From Nageia nagi (lineage: Eukaryota; Pinophyta), in assembly GCA_050084985.1 (NCBI GenBank), contig JBITNC010000001.1, positions 123,752,001-123,816,000 of the forward strand: 64,000 nucleotides of DNA. The letters are read 5' to 3'. Under the pieces are notes generated by a model. The model was given only the letters and a program-made list of their open reading frames with translations. It was not told where the DNA came from and did no database searches. Of this stretch, positions 1 to 12,471 are shown one piece after another. Position numbers and translations under genes: made by a program. The first letter of the stretch is position 1; every line of letters starts with the position of its first letter.

Positions 1-231
1 TCATCATTTTTGGCTAAAATTAGCAAGTCTTGAAACAAGTAATGGTGGTTGATGATTCATGAAGATATCAAATAAAGCCCACTAATTTTCAATAATGACA
101 TCATCATTTTTAGGTAAGATCAGTAGGTCTCAAAATAAGTAATGGCAATTGATGATTCATGAAGATACCAAATAAAGGCTATTGATTCTAAGTGATGATG
201 TTAGAAGGTTTAGCCAAAATTAATGGGTACT
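1..231. repeat. 100-bp tandem repeat, about 2.3 copies
   Basis: Copies begin at 1 and 101, each opening with tcatcattttt and sharing a central block around gatgattcatgaagata. A third, weaker partial copy starts near 201. The array probably continues beyond the left window edge. No coding potential is seen in it. Confidence 0.75.
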
Positions 232-1319
232 AAGGAGAGACATATCATTAACAAAGCCCAGAGAAAAGAAATAGAACCCACTAGACTAAGGTGAGAGTAA
301 TGGATAAGAAGTAACACTTGGTTCCACTTGATCTTAAGTGTTAGATCCTTGGGGCCCTATTAATGTATCGAATTCAACTCAATTACACATATAAAAATGG
401 GATTTTCTTCTCAAACTAACTTGATATATTATTTACCACCCTCATTAATCTATTTAATCAGAACTATGGTATGGATCATCAATGGTTTTAGAGAAGTAGA
501 TGACTATTGATAGAGCATAGTATTAGATCGTACCTATAAAATTACAAATGAGTACTTCAATTACCTATAATATCATCTTCAATCAACTACACGATCAAAA
601 AAGGAGTAGTTAATGATATGTTAGGAATATTGCAGCTCAATGGATACAATTGTTCAAAAATTTCAAATTCCTAGATAGTCATGCTATTGGTACTTATTCA
701 CTATGTAATCTAACACAGTTGTAATATTTCTTATAAATAGTTTTCTTCATAAACATCAAATAAGATGAGTAATTATGTATATTGATGATATACAATAACC
801 CAATAGGGCATGTAAATGTACAAATGGTGAACTATTAGAAATCAATAAAGTCAAACATTCTAGCAAATTTTCCTAGTTTTATAAGGTGCTTTCATATATG
901 ATAATGCAAATAGATAATGCTTTTTCCTTTTGAAATAAGTGTCTTTTTATTTATTTTGTGAATTTTATGTATGGAATGTTGTCTTAAGTTATGGTTGTCT
1001 ATTGTAATTGCAAGACCCTAAGAGTAGGATAGCTTGCTATTCTTAATCTTGGCTATGAATTGCTACCTATGATGTAATGCCTAGGCTATGTAGTTCTTAT
1101 TTATGTTTTAGTTTAATGTGTTCATCTCTTCCTAGTTACTATATACTTTTTATCTCTTTCCTATTACTTTAAACCTTTACAATGGATTAGAACTAACCTA
1201 TAACTCAAATATTGAGCAGAAAACTAATACGAGCATATTCCCATCACCTTTTGCTCTTTGAAGGATCCTACTATTGCAGGCAATGGAGAACTCAACCACA
1301 CCAAACCCTTTGAGGTTAC
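232..1319. other. AT-rich stretch with no recognisable gene
   Basis: No long open frame, RNA gene or terminal repeat could be supported on either strand. It abuts the 5' LTR of the copia element. If that element landed inside the LINE seen at 4262, the 5' part of that LINE should lie here, but no LINE-like peptide is visible. Confidence 0.5.
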
Positions 1320-1574
1320 ATTATACTGATAAAAAACACCTAATACTTAAGGATTATGGTATAGATATTATAGTAGTAGTTACTATATTTAGTAAATTCA
1401 TAGCTTTGTGTGTGTTAAAATTTGAAGTATCATTTTTAGGAGAATATGAAGAGTTACATTGTATCTTAAGGATCACCTAGGAAGGTGAATGTGAAGAGTT
1501 AATCCTCATATGTATTAAGGAATTATTCTACCCTAATATAAGGTTTTTTGATCTTGGATTTATATGACCTAACA
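1320..1574 (+). repeat. copia 5' LTR
   Basis: Aligns along its length with 4012-4261. A shared core reads tagtaaattcatagctttg, and both copies end in cctaaca/cctagca. The 5' copy carries a short extra insertion near 1327-1335. Exact ends are uncertain by a few bases. Confidence 0.8.
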
Positions 1575-1590
1575 TTAGTATTAGATTCAT
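1575..1590 (+). promoter_or_regulatory. primer binding site, tRNA-iMet type, degenerate
   Basis: The bases ttagtattagattcat directly follow the 5' LTR and resemble the usual copia primer site TTGGTATCAGAGC, with G-to-A and C-to-T changes. Confidence 0.55.
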
Positions 1591-2292
1591 AAGGTTCTCA
1601 CTCTCTAACTCCATGAGAATCAAAGAGTAACTTTGTCCATAGTTTTCCTAAAATCTCTATTTTTGATTTTGTTTTGTAAATTTTTGATTCTCAAAATTCA
1701 CCTATAAGCCCATATTTGTATTCCTCTCATCATTTTGGTTGATTTGATATATAACATGACCTATTTTGGAGCAAAAATGGTGAAACTATGCCTATTTGAA
1801 GTTTTAGCTTGTAAGTGGTTTTGAAGACTAATTGTGTTTTTCAAGAGCGGTTTTTGAAGATTATTGATGGTATTCAATTTTTTGAGGTATTTTTTTTCAA
1901 TATCATTGGACTATTTTATGAATTCTATTAGTGGTATCTATGCATTTGACTTTGTTTTCCTTTCCCTATGAGCACATTTTTGATTCTTGATTGATCCCTT
2001 GCTTGCAACCCTAGCACCATTTGGAAAAAAGCACCTTGGAAGTGCCTCCTAAGACTCCTACCACCCATGTGAAATCTAACACCTCTAACACACTATGCAT
2101 GATCACCTATTTCAATAGTGATTGATCCAAAAGTAGCACCTAGTCTAGTAGTACAAGCACCTCCTCCACCACAATAAGATCCTTCCTCTTCATCAATTTC
2201 AATAGCTCCTTTGGATGATGTGATTAAAGTATTATAGGTTAAGTATTGAAGGAAATGAAGAACATCCTCATCTTATTAAGTAATTGTAAATA

Positions 2293-4005
2293 TTGTATAA
2301 GATTCCTAAGTGCCTCTCCAAAACATTTGAGAGTGTTCATCTTGATGAAGTTGGAAAGATAGGAACTAGGAGTTCCTACAAAGACATAATTGAAGATGAA
2401 GTAGTAGAAGGTTTGAATTTAGGTGATGATGTTGAGGATATGGAATGTTCATTTGATTTTGAATTGAATTTCTCTATTGATTATGAGTCAAATTCCTTTA
2501 AATAAGCTTTTTTCATGATATCTAGAAGGATTCTATGAAGAAGAAGTATGATGCTCTCATCAAGAATGGGATGTGGAAGTTGATGGATCCTACATATGGA
2601 ACCAAACCTATTGGATGCAATTGGGTCTACAAAAATAAATATATATTAGACAACTCACTTGAGAAACACAAAGCAAAGCTTGTAGCTAAGGGTTTTACAT
2701 AGAAAAAAGGTATTGACTATGATGAGACATTTGCTCCCATAGCAAAATGGGTTACTATTCATTCTTTGTTGGTAATGTCAGCTCAACATGGATGGAAAGT
2801 TCATCAAATGGATATGAAAAATGCTTTTTTGAATGGTGATGTGAAAGAGAATGTGTACATGAAACAACCAAAAAGATTTGTAGTGAAGGATCAAGAACAA
2901 AAAGTTTGTAATCTCATCAAGTCCTTGTATGGCCTAAAATAAGCTCCTTGCACTTAGTATGAAAAAGCTTACTAAGCATCTCTTGAAGATAAACTTATGT
3001 AACTTTATTTGTTAGAAAAGTTGGAAAAATTGTTGTATATCTTATGGTGTATGTAGATGATCTTTTGATAACTAGGAACAATGAAAGTTACATTGCATCT
3101 GTGAAATAATATTTGAAGAGAGGTTTTGAAATGATAGATATGGGACATCTTCATTACTATTTGAGTGTTGAAGTGACATAAAAACCAAGGCATATTTTCA
3201 TTTCTCAAAGAAAGTACATTAGATAATTGTTAAAAAAATTTGGTATGATAGATTGTAATCCTCTTTCTACTCTAATGGAACAAATTTTGAAGTTGAAATC
3301 TATTAAAGGGAATGCATTTGAGGATGCAACAAAGTATAGACAACTTGTTGGAAGTCTCATATATCTAACCACAACTAGACTAGGCATCTCATTTGTAGTT
3401 GTAATTCTCTTTTGGTTTATGTAAAAATCATGTGAAGGGAATTTGAATGCAACAAAAATAGTTTTTAGATATTTGAAAGGGATATATATGAATTAGGGCT
3501 CTAGTATTCCAAAGTAGGAAACTTCAAATTGATTGGATATATAGATTCAAAATTTGATGGCGATAAAGAAAATGGAGTTTTAACTTCAAGATATGCCATG
3601 AGTCTTGTATCAATAGCTATCTCTTGGAGATTACAAAAGCAATTCATTCTGATAGATTCCACTATAGAGGTAGAGTATGTGGCTACTGCAGAGGCAACAA
3701 AGGAGATTATGTGGCTTAGGAAGGTATTAAAAGATTTGCAAGAAAAATAGGTGCATCCATCTCCACTTCTGATTGATAATATTTTTGTAATTAAATTGGC
3801 CAAGAATACAAAGTTTCATGATAAAAAAAAGCACATTCACATAAATTATCATCTGATTCGACATCATGTAGAGGTCAAGACAATTCAATTGAAACATTGT
3901 CATATAGATAAGAAAATAATAGACATCTTCACCAAGGCACTTGGAAGAGAAAAGTTTGACAAGTTTAGGAAGATGCTTGGATTTACCAACACTCCTTTGA
4001 ATTAA
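2293..4005 (+). pseudogene. copia pol relic: integrase-RT linker, reverse transcriptase, RNase H
   Basis: 2293-2505 is the acidic linker that usually follows copia integrase. From 2526 a frameshifted frame gives the RVT_2 domain: KAKLVAKGFT, DETFAPIAKW, then HQMDMKNAFLNG, and SLYGLK followed by a stop where Gln is expected. The catalytic YVDD is intact at 3050-3061. RNase H follows at 3529-3750 and the C-terminal tail at 3751-4005, with DIFTKALGREKF. The polyprotein would have used an RNA intermediate in cytoplasmic particles. At least two frameshifts and several TAG/TAA codons at Gln or Trp positions make it dead. Confidence 0.9.
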
Positions 4006-4011
4006 AGGGGA

Positions 4012-4261
4012 ATATTATACACCTAATCCTTAGGGGTTATGGTATAGGTATTAGAGTAGTTGTTACTTACTATATTTAGTAAATTCATAGCTTTGTGTGT
4101 GCTAGAATTTTAAATGTCATTTCTAAGAGAATATGAAGAGTTACATTATATCTCAAGGGTCACCCAAGAAGGTGAATGTGAAGAGTCAATCCTCATATGT
4201 ATTAAGGCATTATTCTACCCTATTACAAGGCTTTTTTATCTTTGAGTTATCCAACCTAGCA
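4012..4261 (+). repeat. copia 3' LTR
   Basis: Partner of 1320-1574, preceded by the purine tract taaagggg. The two LTRs differ at many positions, so the insertion is old. Confidence 0.8.
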
Positions 4262-5690
4262 ATTACTAGCATTTTTTAGTGCCAAATTGGTACTTTCCCC
4301 TTAATATACCTTGGAATGCCACTATTTTTTGGAAGAACTCATAAGGAATTTTGGAATGGATTCATGAACATATTTGATGAAAAAACTATCAATATGGAAA
4401 GGGGCACCACTAAGTATGGTAGGGAAATTATAGTTAGTAAAAGCCACTCTACAAAGTATTCCTATATATATGGTTAGTGTATTCTTGATTCCAATGTTAA
4501 TGGCTTAAAAAATATATCAAATATGTGAAATATTCATCTAGACAGGGGTTGGAGAAAAAAAGAAGGATATATTTGGTAGGTTATTCTAATGTTTGTAGGA
4601 AAAGAAAGGAGGGCTAGTAATGAGACAAACTAAGTTCATAAATCAAGCATTAAACTTACATGGAAAATATGTGCATGGAAGAAAATTAGTGGATTAGAAT
4701 ATGTAAATAAAAATACTTATAGAGAGATAAAAATCTACTGACAAGAAATTACTCTCCCTAAGGGATCTGCATTTTGGAATTTTTTGGTAGGATTTCAAGA
4801 TTTGCTTCGATAAAATTCATGGTGGAAAGTGTATAATGGCAACATTGCTCTATTTTAGGATAAAAGGTGGTAGGGAAGATCCCTTCTTGCCTAAGAAAAT
4901 GAATTTACCCAATTGATGAATTATTAAGAAAAAGTTAATATAGGGACCAAAATTGTAAACTACCTCAATAGAAAGGATGATGATAATATGGAATGGGTTC
5001 TTCCTCTAGCACTAGACCTAATCATTGGAGCTCAAAAAGAGAATTTAAAATAAATATTGACCAAAATCAATTTTTTCTCTACATCAAATGAGGATACCAT
5101 AGTATGAACACAAATGAGGTAGATAGGTGAAAAGAACTTTTAAAGAAAATATGGGCTAAAGGGAAAATTCAAAAAATATCCAATTTGGCTTGTTTGCAAC
5201 ATTGAGAAGAATACATACTCATGATAATCTAAAAACAAAAGGATGAAAAATACCTAATAGTTGTACAATATGCAAAAAAGAGGAAGAAATGGTTGATTAC
5301 CTATTAGTACAATACAAGTTTACAAGTGAGATTTGGGATAGAATGGTACAATTATTACATCTCCAATGGGCTAGACTAGGTTCAACTATGAAAATCAGTA
5401 CCTTGGTATCAAGATAAAACTAGAAGAGTTTGAGAAATGATAGCCTTGCATGTGTTATGGGCCATTTAGAAGGAAATAAATTCTTACATTTTCAAGGAAC
5501 ACACACAAATGATGGAGGAAACACTCCAAACTAATCTTAAACAAATAGTGGAAAATATTAAGGTATGTATGAAGCTAAATCCTGATAAAAATGTTGAGTT
5601 GGCAGACATAGTCAACTTACTCTACTTAAAGTCTCATCCTAATTTCACATCAAATGAGGCACATAAGATGGTTATGAATAGATGACATTG
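4262..5690 (+). pseudogene. LINE (non-LTR retrotransposon) 3' half: RT C-terminus and zf-RVT
   Basis: The frame opening at 4262 gives the thumb region of a plant L1-type reverse transcriptase (IGTFPLIYLGMPLFFG, then a typical KEFW-N segment). A later frame at about 5259-5400 gives the reverse-transcriptase zinc-binding domain, with SCTICKKEEEM and SEIWDRM. The last part (about 5450-5690) reads LHVLWAI...KEINSYIFKE, the usual LINE C-terminus. Stops and frameshifts separate the blocks. The catalytic FADD region lies 5' and is missing, replaced by the copia element. Confidence 0.85.
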
Positions 5691-5717
5691 AAAAATTTGA
5701 ACTACATCATTGGAGGG

Positions 5718-7185
5718 ATGGGGGTACAAAATAATGTTAAATTATCAATGCCCTTGACCTCTGTAATGCTTAAGCCTCATAACATGATAACTTGGCATGA
5801 GGGACTTAATTAAATACATAAAATCTTAAGTGGTGAGAAGAAATGTGGCTTATATTATTTCCATCAACCTATTCTAAGTGTCATCATGAAGTTTTAGAAA
5901 CTTAAGAAGCTACATGCAATGGAAAAAGCTAATAGAATATATCTAATTAGTATGAAGGAGCTGAAGCATGAAAGGGTTTCCTAAAAACTCTTCAAGAAGG
6001 ATGGTCAAATATTTTCATCACCATTGTAGGGGATTTGGCTCTAATGTGATTGAGAACGTGGGGAAAGTATGGAAGGGAAGCTATGCCATTATTGGTTTTT
6101 ATGAAGGTAGACCTTTCAAAATAGGCAATTGTAAGGGCCCATAAAATGACCCTAGATGGGAGGCTATTTAAGGAAAACACCAAGGTTATAGATGAAGAAA
6201 TGGAATCATTCTATACCCCTAGGGAGAGAAAGGTTAAAGATAGGATAGGGATTAGCTGGAAGGATCTAGCTACACCCTAGGATCATATGGATTTTTGGGT
6301 GATAAAATATTTTACCTTAAATAGATGCTACTTAATTAGTTTTGGACAACACTTGGTTCTCTTACACCATTTTTGCTAGGGGAATTATCTCAAAATGTGC
6401 ATTATGTTCTTCTTAGTAGACTTTATTAAATCATGGATAGATAAGGTAAGGGATGGATTGGAGAAGGAGGTTTTACATCAATGTTTAATTACATAAATGT
6501 ATCAAAGGGATGTACTAGAACAACTAGAAGCGCATTAGGAGGTTGAGGAACCTAAAATTCAAGCAAAAGTGAAGGGAATGAAGAAAGAGAAAGAGGATCT
6601 GACAAAAAAAGGTTTAGCTTAAGAAAGGAACTATAGGGACTCCTCAAACAAGTGCAAGAAATATAAGTTGACCCAATCAATGGAAGAAAACACACTAGAA
6701 CTAAGAGAAAGGGAACTTGGGCCTCTATTAAAAAAGGTAAAACTTATAATTACCCTCCATAGTTTCCTAATAAAATTAGGATTAAAGTAGCTAATGAGGT
6801 TCTCAATGAAGAAATATCTTTGGGGGATGAGTATTTAAGGGATTCAGCTACAAATGTGGTTGAAGCATAACCAAAATGCCTAACCTCCCTTTTTGAAGAA
6901 AATATTTATCCTCCAACAGATAAATACCCCTCTAGGGTGGAATAGGAAGAACCTAACCCCTAAAAGGAGTAGAGAAAGAGAAAGCCTAAGAAAAATATAT
7001 ATAGAATAACGAAGAAAAATGGGAAAAGAGGAAGGTATCATAGAATAAGTAACATAACTAGTAAACTTTGGCCCCCTCCTAGTGAGCATCAACTAGTCTC
7101 TTAGAAAATTCTAAGAAGAAGACTCTAGTAACCCTAGAGCCTAAGGAAACTACTAATACTATGACACCACCCAAGCAACTAGAAA
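5718..7185 (+). pseudogene. unrecognised gene relic with coiled-coil and basic C-terminus
   Basis: An ATG at 5718 opens a frame (MGVQNNVKLSMPLT) that runs about 90 codons, shifts once near 5990, and then continues for nearly 300 codons. Interruptions are TAG/TAA at probable Gln and TGA at probable Arg or Trp. The middle reads FTLNRCYLISFGQHLVLLHH, vaguely like plant mobile or gag-like proteins of large plant genomes. The last third is rich in Lys/Glu (coiled coil), followed by a basic segment (RKRKPKKN) near 6980. It stops abruptly at the edge of the LTR element at 7190, so its 3' end was probably displaced. The family is not recognised. Confidence 0.55.
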
Positions 7186-7189
7186 TCAT

Positions 7190-7637
7190 TGACATGAGAA
7201 TTATTGTTTACCAATCCAAAATACCTTTTCCTTTCACTTGATATTATCATCCCACCTTTTATGCACTAAATTGCAATCATGAAGGGATGAAAGATTGCAA
7301 GAATGTAGAGCTCAAAATATAACAAAATCTAGATATGATAGGTGGCATTTAGAAATATTAGTCATAATTGGGAAAAGTATATTTCCATCTATCAAGTATT
7401 TGGGATTATGTCATGTCATGTCACATATTTGATCATGCATAATTCCTTTGCCTTTATAAGAAAAAATATAGTGTTAAGGCTCCACTTTAGGCTTATTGTG
7501 ATCCTGATTCAACCTATTATCATAAAACATAAAGGTAGATGAGTGTGCATACGGAAAAGAGTATTTATTTAATAAATTATTTTAAATACCTAAAAGGGTA
7601 TTTTAATTAAATTAAAATTCATTTTAAAGTGTTAACA
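7190..7637 (-). repeat. 3' LTR of the gag-only element
   Basis: Pairs with 12020-12471. Shared blocks include tatgtcatgtcat, catgcataa and the AT-rich tail with aaaagagtatttatttaat. Minus-strand purine tract aaagtggggcatc is immediately outside at 7638-7650. Confidence 0.8.
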
Positions 7638-8060
7638 GATGCCCCACTTTGAATATGTTTTTATGCTTTTGGGATACAAGATAATAAAAGCATAAATTCA
7701 AAGTATATCAAGAAAAGTAAGAAAGTAATCTCTAAAAAATTATGATATGGTGTAACATTTGAATGCCCCAATTTTTACTTATGTTATGCCCCCTCTTAAA
7801 CTTGGTTGTGACATGATGGACTTCTCATCATAGGAGCAATCCAAGGCAAAGAAAAAGGTACTTGAAAAGAGCTTCGATAAGAAATATTTTTGCATAAGAT
7901 ATCTCAAATAAAAACATCATTATATGGAAAGTATGATAAGGAAGAAAACCTTTCATTGGTGAATTACCCACCAAGAATTGATGAAGATGAATAATCAATT
8001 TAAAATGATCAGCTTGCGTTCCTAAGCCACCATGTTTCCCTAGATTTTGATATGAATGAC

Positions 8061-8162
8061 CCTTTTTTACAAGGGCACCAAATGATAAGATTGATCCTTC
8101 CTTATAAAGGCATCAAATAATAAGAGTACCCCTCCCTTACAAAGGAAGCCAATGATAAGAGC
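8061..8162. repeat. 35-bp tandem repeat, three copies
   Basis: Units beginning near 8061, 8096 and 8131 share the pattern ttacaaaggcaccaaatgat with substitutions. Confidence 0.6.
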
Positions 8163-8430
8163 AATAATATGATATGAAAAGCATTTTTGACACATGATAA
8201 GATTTGATATGATAAACATTAGATAAGAGCACTTACTTACAATCAAAAAATGTATGATAAGCAATATGATATATTAAACATTTAATGATATGAAAAATAA
8301 GTCATGATAAACACTGTATGAAAAACATGATAAATAATTTGTAATAATATAATATGATAAGCATGATATGAAAACTATGATATGATAAATATAACATAAT
8401 ATGATATGAAAAATACAATTTATGATATTT
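8163..8430. repeat. low-complexity (ATGATAAG/GATATGA)n tract
   Basis: Dense irregular repetition of atgata and gatatg words over about 270 bp. It looks like a decayed simple repeat. Confidence 0.6.
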
Positions 8431-9429
8431 GAATGATTTTCACTTAAATAACACAACAACATTGCTCAGGATCTAGCCGCATCACTAAGATTTACCACTT
8501 AATATATTGAAATTTTAGTTAAGGAAAGTACATAAATCAATAATAATGTGAAAAAGTATCTTTAAAATATTTTTAGGTAATAAATATATCCTTAGCACAC
8601 ACTTCTCAACTATATTCATTTGCTAAAATTAACTTCCAAACATGAAAAATATCACAAGATATGTAAATCATTTAACAACAATCATGATAAGATAAGTTAT
8701 TCAATAATGATAAGGAATGTCAATCATTTAAATAAGAAAAGTTATGTAGGATAAAGAAACTCAATTGAAGAAAATGAATTCTCTTTTTCATATTTTTATT
8801 GATTACATAAAATAAAAATTTTAGGAAAATGAATTTAAGAAAAGAACAAATTACCTTTTTCATATAAATACCATGATGGGTAAGAGAATTTTACAAAAAA
8901 TACATGAATTTTGTCTTTTTAATGTAGCAGCATTACCTAGAATATAGTGGCGTTGTTGGGTTTATGCTTGATTTTCTTAAAAATTTAGTTGCAAGAAACA
9001 TAAAAATGTATAGATATATAAAAATCATTAAACATATAACCTTTTTAGATGCATAACATTTATTGTGATATGTATATATCTCATAGGAAACTTGTTAGCT
9101 CATCACAAAATAGATTATTGCATAACTATCAAGCTATGAGGATCATCAAAATTAGTAAAGCATAAGGATCAACATGAAGAATAAACTAGAAAGTTCATCA
9201 TAAAAGAGAATCATCATGGTACTTATTTCCCTAAGTACTCAAGGGATGAAAATAAACTAAGAGAATCATCAAGTACTTGTTTTCCCAAGTACTTAAGGGA
9301 AGGATAATCAATTGAACTACCAAAGTCAACTTGGATAACAATACCTAAACTTACCTTTGAATTGGAGGACCTTTTGCTTCCATGAATTAGATAAGAGAAT
9401 CAATATCCTTCAATACAAGAGTAATAGGT

Positions 9430-11221
9430 TTACCTTTTTGTATACAATTTGAACTTGTCATAGAAATCTCAGCAAAATTATCTTTATTTCTTGGACAATT
9501 TTTCCTTTTCCTATTGTTTTTCATTCTTCTTTTTATCTTCTTACACTTGAACTTCTGAGGATACTTAGAAAATTCTATAATTGATTCTGGTGATACTAAT
9601 TCACTTTTTTCACTTAGCTCTATATATCTGACCTCCTTAACTTTTTCTATTTCAATATTTTCTTCATTAATAAAGCAACATTTCTAGGGTTCCTCCTCTT
9701 CTGAGTGGCATCATTTGAATTCTTTTGATCAATGCATATTGCCAAACTTTCTAAATTCATCCTAGATTATGTTATCATCAAAATTAGCTATCGCTAGTCT
9801 TGTATCAATTTTTGGAACCTATTCTTGCTATTTTTTCTCAATTGTTTCTTCTTTTTCTATCTTATGTTCCTTTTTTGATACCTCATTATCTTCGATAGTA
9901 TCTTTTATGCATGGTTGGATCATTTTTAAAATTTCATTCATTGAAATATGACTGTATACATTCATATTATTGAGAATATTTAAGTAAGCTTCTCTATGTA
10001 TAAGAGATATTTGGAGCAACTTGAACACACTTATTTAATCTTGATCAAATTTTGAATATGATATTATTGAGGGATTTTCTTGAGGTATACTGGTACTTAT
10101 GTTATTGACTTGAAAGCTATTTTCACTATATTCATAACAATCCTCATTATCATTTGGATAGTATCTAATTTTACCATTATCAATGAGTTTTTGCATATTG
10201 TTCCTAAATGCAATACAACCATTAGTTCTATGCCTTTTAACTTGATGATAAATACAATAAAGATTTTCATTATACCATTTTGGCTTTGGATCATTTTCTC
10301 CTAACTCTTGTATTGGATGTGGCTCAATTAGACCTTGTTGTAAACAATCTTCATACATAACTTTAGAAGGGAGAGGGATTCTTGAATATTATTTTTCCTT
10401 ATTACCTCTTAGAATATCACCACTTGGTTTATGATCTTCTTTAACTGTTTGAACATGTTTTTCTTCCTTATTTTGATATGGCTTTTTTTTTTTTTAATCT
10501 TTTGATAGATTATCATACTTTACCTTTCCCATTTCCACCATACACTCTTTATTTTGAGTCAAGTTATGAAGAATGTTAGACAAATAAAAATCCACATAAT
10601 ACATAGCTATAAACCTCAATAATCGATAAATATTATCAACAAATATGGCCTTTACATATTCTTCTAACAAAGGGTCCTTAATCATACTCCAATGCTTTTG
10701 AAATATTTCAGCAAACTTCATTAATATTTCATTTTATCTTTGTTTATAATTCATTCAATAAAAAATAGTAACTTCCCTAGGAGCTTTATGCTTGAAATGC
10801 ATATAAAATTCCAAGATAAGTTATGCATAGCAACTAATGGATTTAGCAGGTAAAGAGAAGTACTAATTGAGTGCATCACCTCTAAATGTAGTGGGAAAAT
10901 ATATGACCATTATATTGTCATTTACTGCAAACTTCAATTTGAAATTCATCTCAAAAGCCTTGATATGAACCATAGGATCTCCTTATCCTAAATATTAGTC
11001 AAAAATTGGTTCCACTTAGAGATTAGGTGCCCTAGTGTTATGAATTTCATCACATAGCATATTGGAATCTTTAGAAATAGGAGGATTAGCTCTAATAGAC
11101 TGATTGTTATGACTAATGTTTTTCTATCTTTATTTCCATAAATCATCTTCTTCAAATTAGCTTTGGTTACCTCATCAAAGCTATTGAATATGGAAAGAAA
11201 TGTATTTGGTTCCATTTCCAA
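9430..11221 (-). pseudogene. gypsy gag relic with zinc-knuckle-like motif
   Basis: The reading runs leftwards from 11221. The first block carries the retrotransposon gag core at about 10980-10494, with IMVIYFPTTFRGDALNQYF followed by the usual amphipathic helices. A second block (10358-10035) has YCIYHQVKRHRTNGC followed by LIDNGKI. This is the C-x2-H type knuckle and LIDxGKI signature of Tat/Athila-lineage gag. An acidic tail continues to about 9430. Gag would package RNA in cytoplasmic particles. Interruptions are mostly TAA/TAG at Gln sites, plus frameshifts near 10490 and 10030. Confidence 0.8.
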
Positions 11222-11989
11222 AACACTTGAAATGCAATATTAGTCCTATGTAGATACCCTAGGGATTTTAGCACAATTAGTGGCTAAAATATGCAACTAT
11301 AGACTTCAAATAATCCCAATTTATTTCCCAATCACATATATCTAAGGTTAGGAAAAGTTTATTTCATAAAATAAACCACAAAATAATTACAAAATAGGTT
11401 CAAAATTTAAGTCTTTTTAAGATGAATTTTTCTACAAAAATTTCTCAAAATTGATCAAAATATCAATTCTAGGCTTTGAAAAATCATAAAAATTTCCCAA
11501 TTATATTTATCTATTGTTTGGAAAAAATATGCAATGTGAGAAATTGAACAAAATGACCTTCAAAATATAGTGTTTTTACCAAAAATAAAAATAAACAAAA
11601 ATAAATCTTCTTCAAATCCAAAAAATTTCAAGAAACAAAAATTTAAAGAATTATCACAACCAAAGAGAAAACAAAAAACTAGAATTTTCAATGAAAGACT
11701 CCATAGAAAAATGCAATGTATTGAAGAATAGTTGAGTTCACCAATTCTTATAACTAAAATAATAATTATTAGGGTTATTTACATTATAATTAAATTCTTC
11801 AATTAACTAAAAATAATAGGAAATCAATGACATGAAAGATGACAATGCCCTACTTGACCTTGACCTATCAAAACTAGATTAATAGAATTTACAGACCTGC
11901 ACTTTACTTGTGATGATGAAGGCAGGCAAAATTTAATTTAAAGAGGAAAAGCGATGAGCTTCCTTGAAACATAAAGCCACCAATTTGAC

Positions 11990-12012
11990 CTCAACTTAGC
12001 GATGGCACTAAA
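11990..12012 (-). promoter_or_regulatory. primer binding site, tRNA-Asp-like, degenerate
   Basis: On the minus strand, just inside the 5' LTR, the bases agtgccatcgctaagttgag resemble the TGGCGCCGTTGCC-type site used by Tat/Athila gypsy elements, with G-to-A and C-to-T changes. Confidence 0.5.
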
Positions 12013-12019
12013 AACCTAG

Positions 12020-12471
12020 TGACATTACTTAGTTACCATTATAAAATGCCTCTCCCTTTTGCTTGATGTCCTCATCCCACTTTGATGTATTGAATCTTGA
12101 TTATAAGGGGATGAAAGCTTGTTGGAATGCAGAGCTCAAAGTATAACAAAATTGAGAGATGATAGATGGAATTTAGAAACATTGGTCAAAATTGACACAA
12201 GTATATTACCATATATCAAGGATTTAGGATTATGTCATGTCATTTCACATCTTTGATCATGCATAACCCCTCCACCTTTATAGGCAATAGATCTAGTGCT
12301 AAGGCTCCTCCTTAGACTTATTGTGATGCCGAGCTAAGATGTTACCACATATCATAAAGGTATATGAGAGTCCACATGGAAAAGAGTATTTATTTAATAA
12401 ATTAAATAAATTACTTCAAATACCTAAAAGGTTATTTTAATTAAATTACAAATCCTTTTAAGGTGTTAACA
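12020..12471 (-). repeat. 5' LTR of the gag-only element
   Basis: Pairs with 7190-7637 and ends in the same palindrome TGTTAACA (12464-12471). Confidence 0.8.

Larger units (their letters stand above)
1320..4261 (+). mobile_element. Ty1/copia LTR retrotransposon, internally deleted
   Basis: Two direct repeats of about 250 bp (1320-1574 and 4012-4261) bracket a 2.4-kb interior holding a degenerate tRNA-iMet primer site, a copia-type reverse transcriptase and RNase H, and a purine tract at about 4003-4010 just before the 3' LTR. At under 3 kb it is shorter than an autonomous copia (about 5 kb). gag, protease and nearly all of the integrase are missing. Five bases outside each LTR read gttac and attac, a possible decayed target duplication. 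The frame after the 3' LTR continues straight into LINE coding sequence, which suggests insertion into a LINE. Confidence 0.85.
7638..9429. other. non-coding interior of the gag-only element, 3' of gag
   Basis: About 1.8 kb between gag and the 3' LTR with no supported coding domain. It holds the two short repeat arrays listed separately. In an autonomous gypsy this space would hold pol. Confidence 0.6.
7190..12471 (-). mobile_element. gag-only LTR retrotransposon (TR-GAG-like gypsy derivative)
   Basis: Direct repeats 7190-7637 and 12020-12471 start TGACAT and end TGTTAACA on the plus strand. Between them lies a minus-strand gag (9430-11221), a primer site next to the right LTR and a purine tract (7638-7655) next to the left LTR. 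No protease, RT or integrase is seen in the 4.4-kb interior. Structurally this matches the TR-GAG class of non-autonomous plant elements, which would depend on pol from a partner such as a Tat/Athila-like gypsy. Flanking pentamers atcat and catat do not match, so the target duplication is lost or the ends are off by a base or two. Confidence 0.75.

Noticed and set aside
8163-8430. CRISPR-like or regulatory repeat array
   Set aside because: Irregular, very short AT words without spacer structure. A decayed simple repeat fits better.
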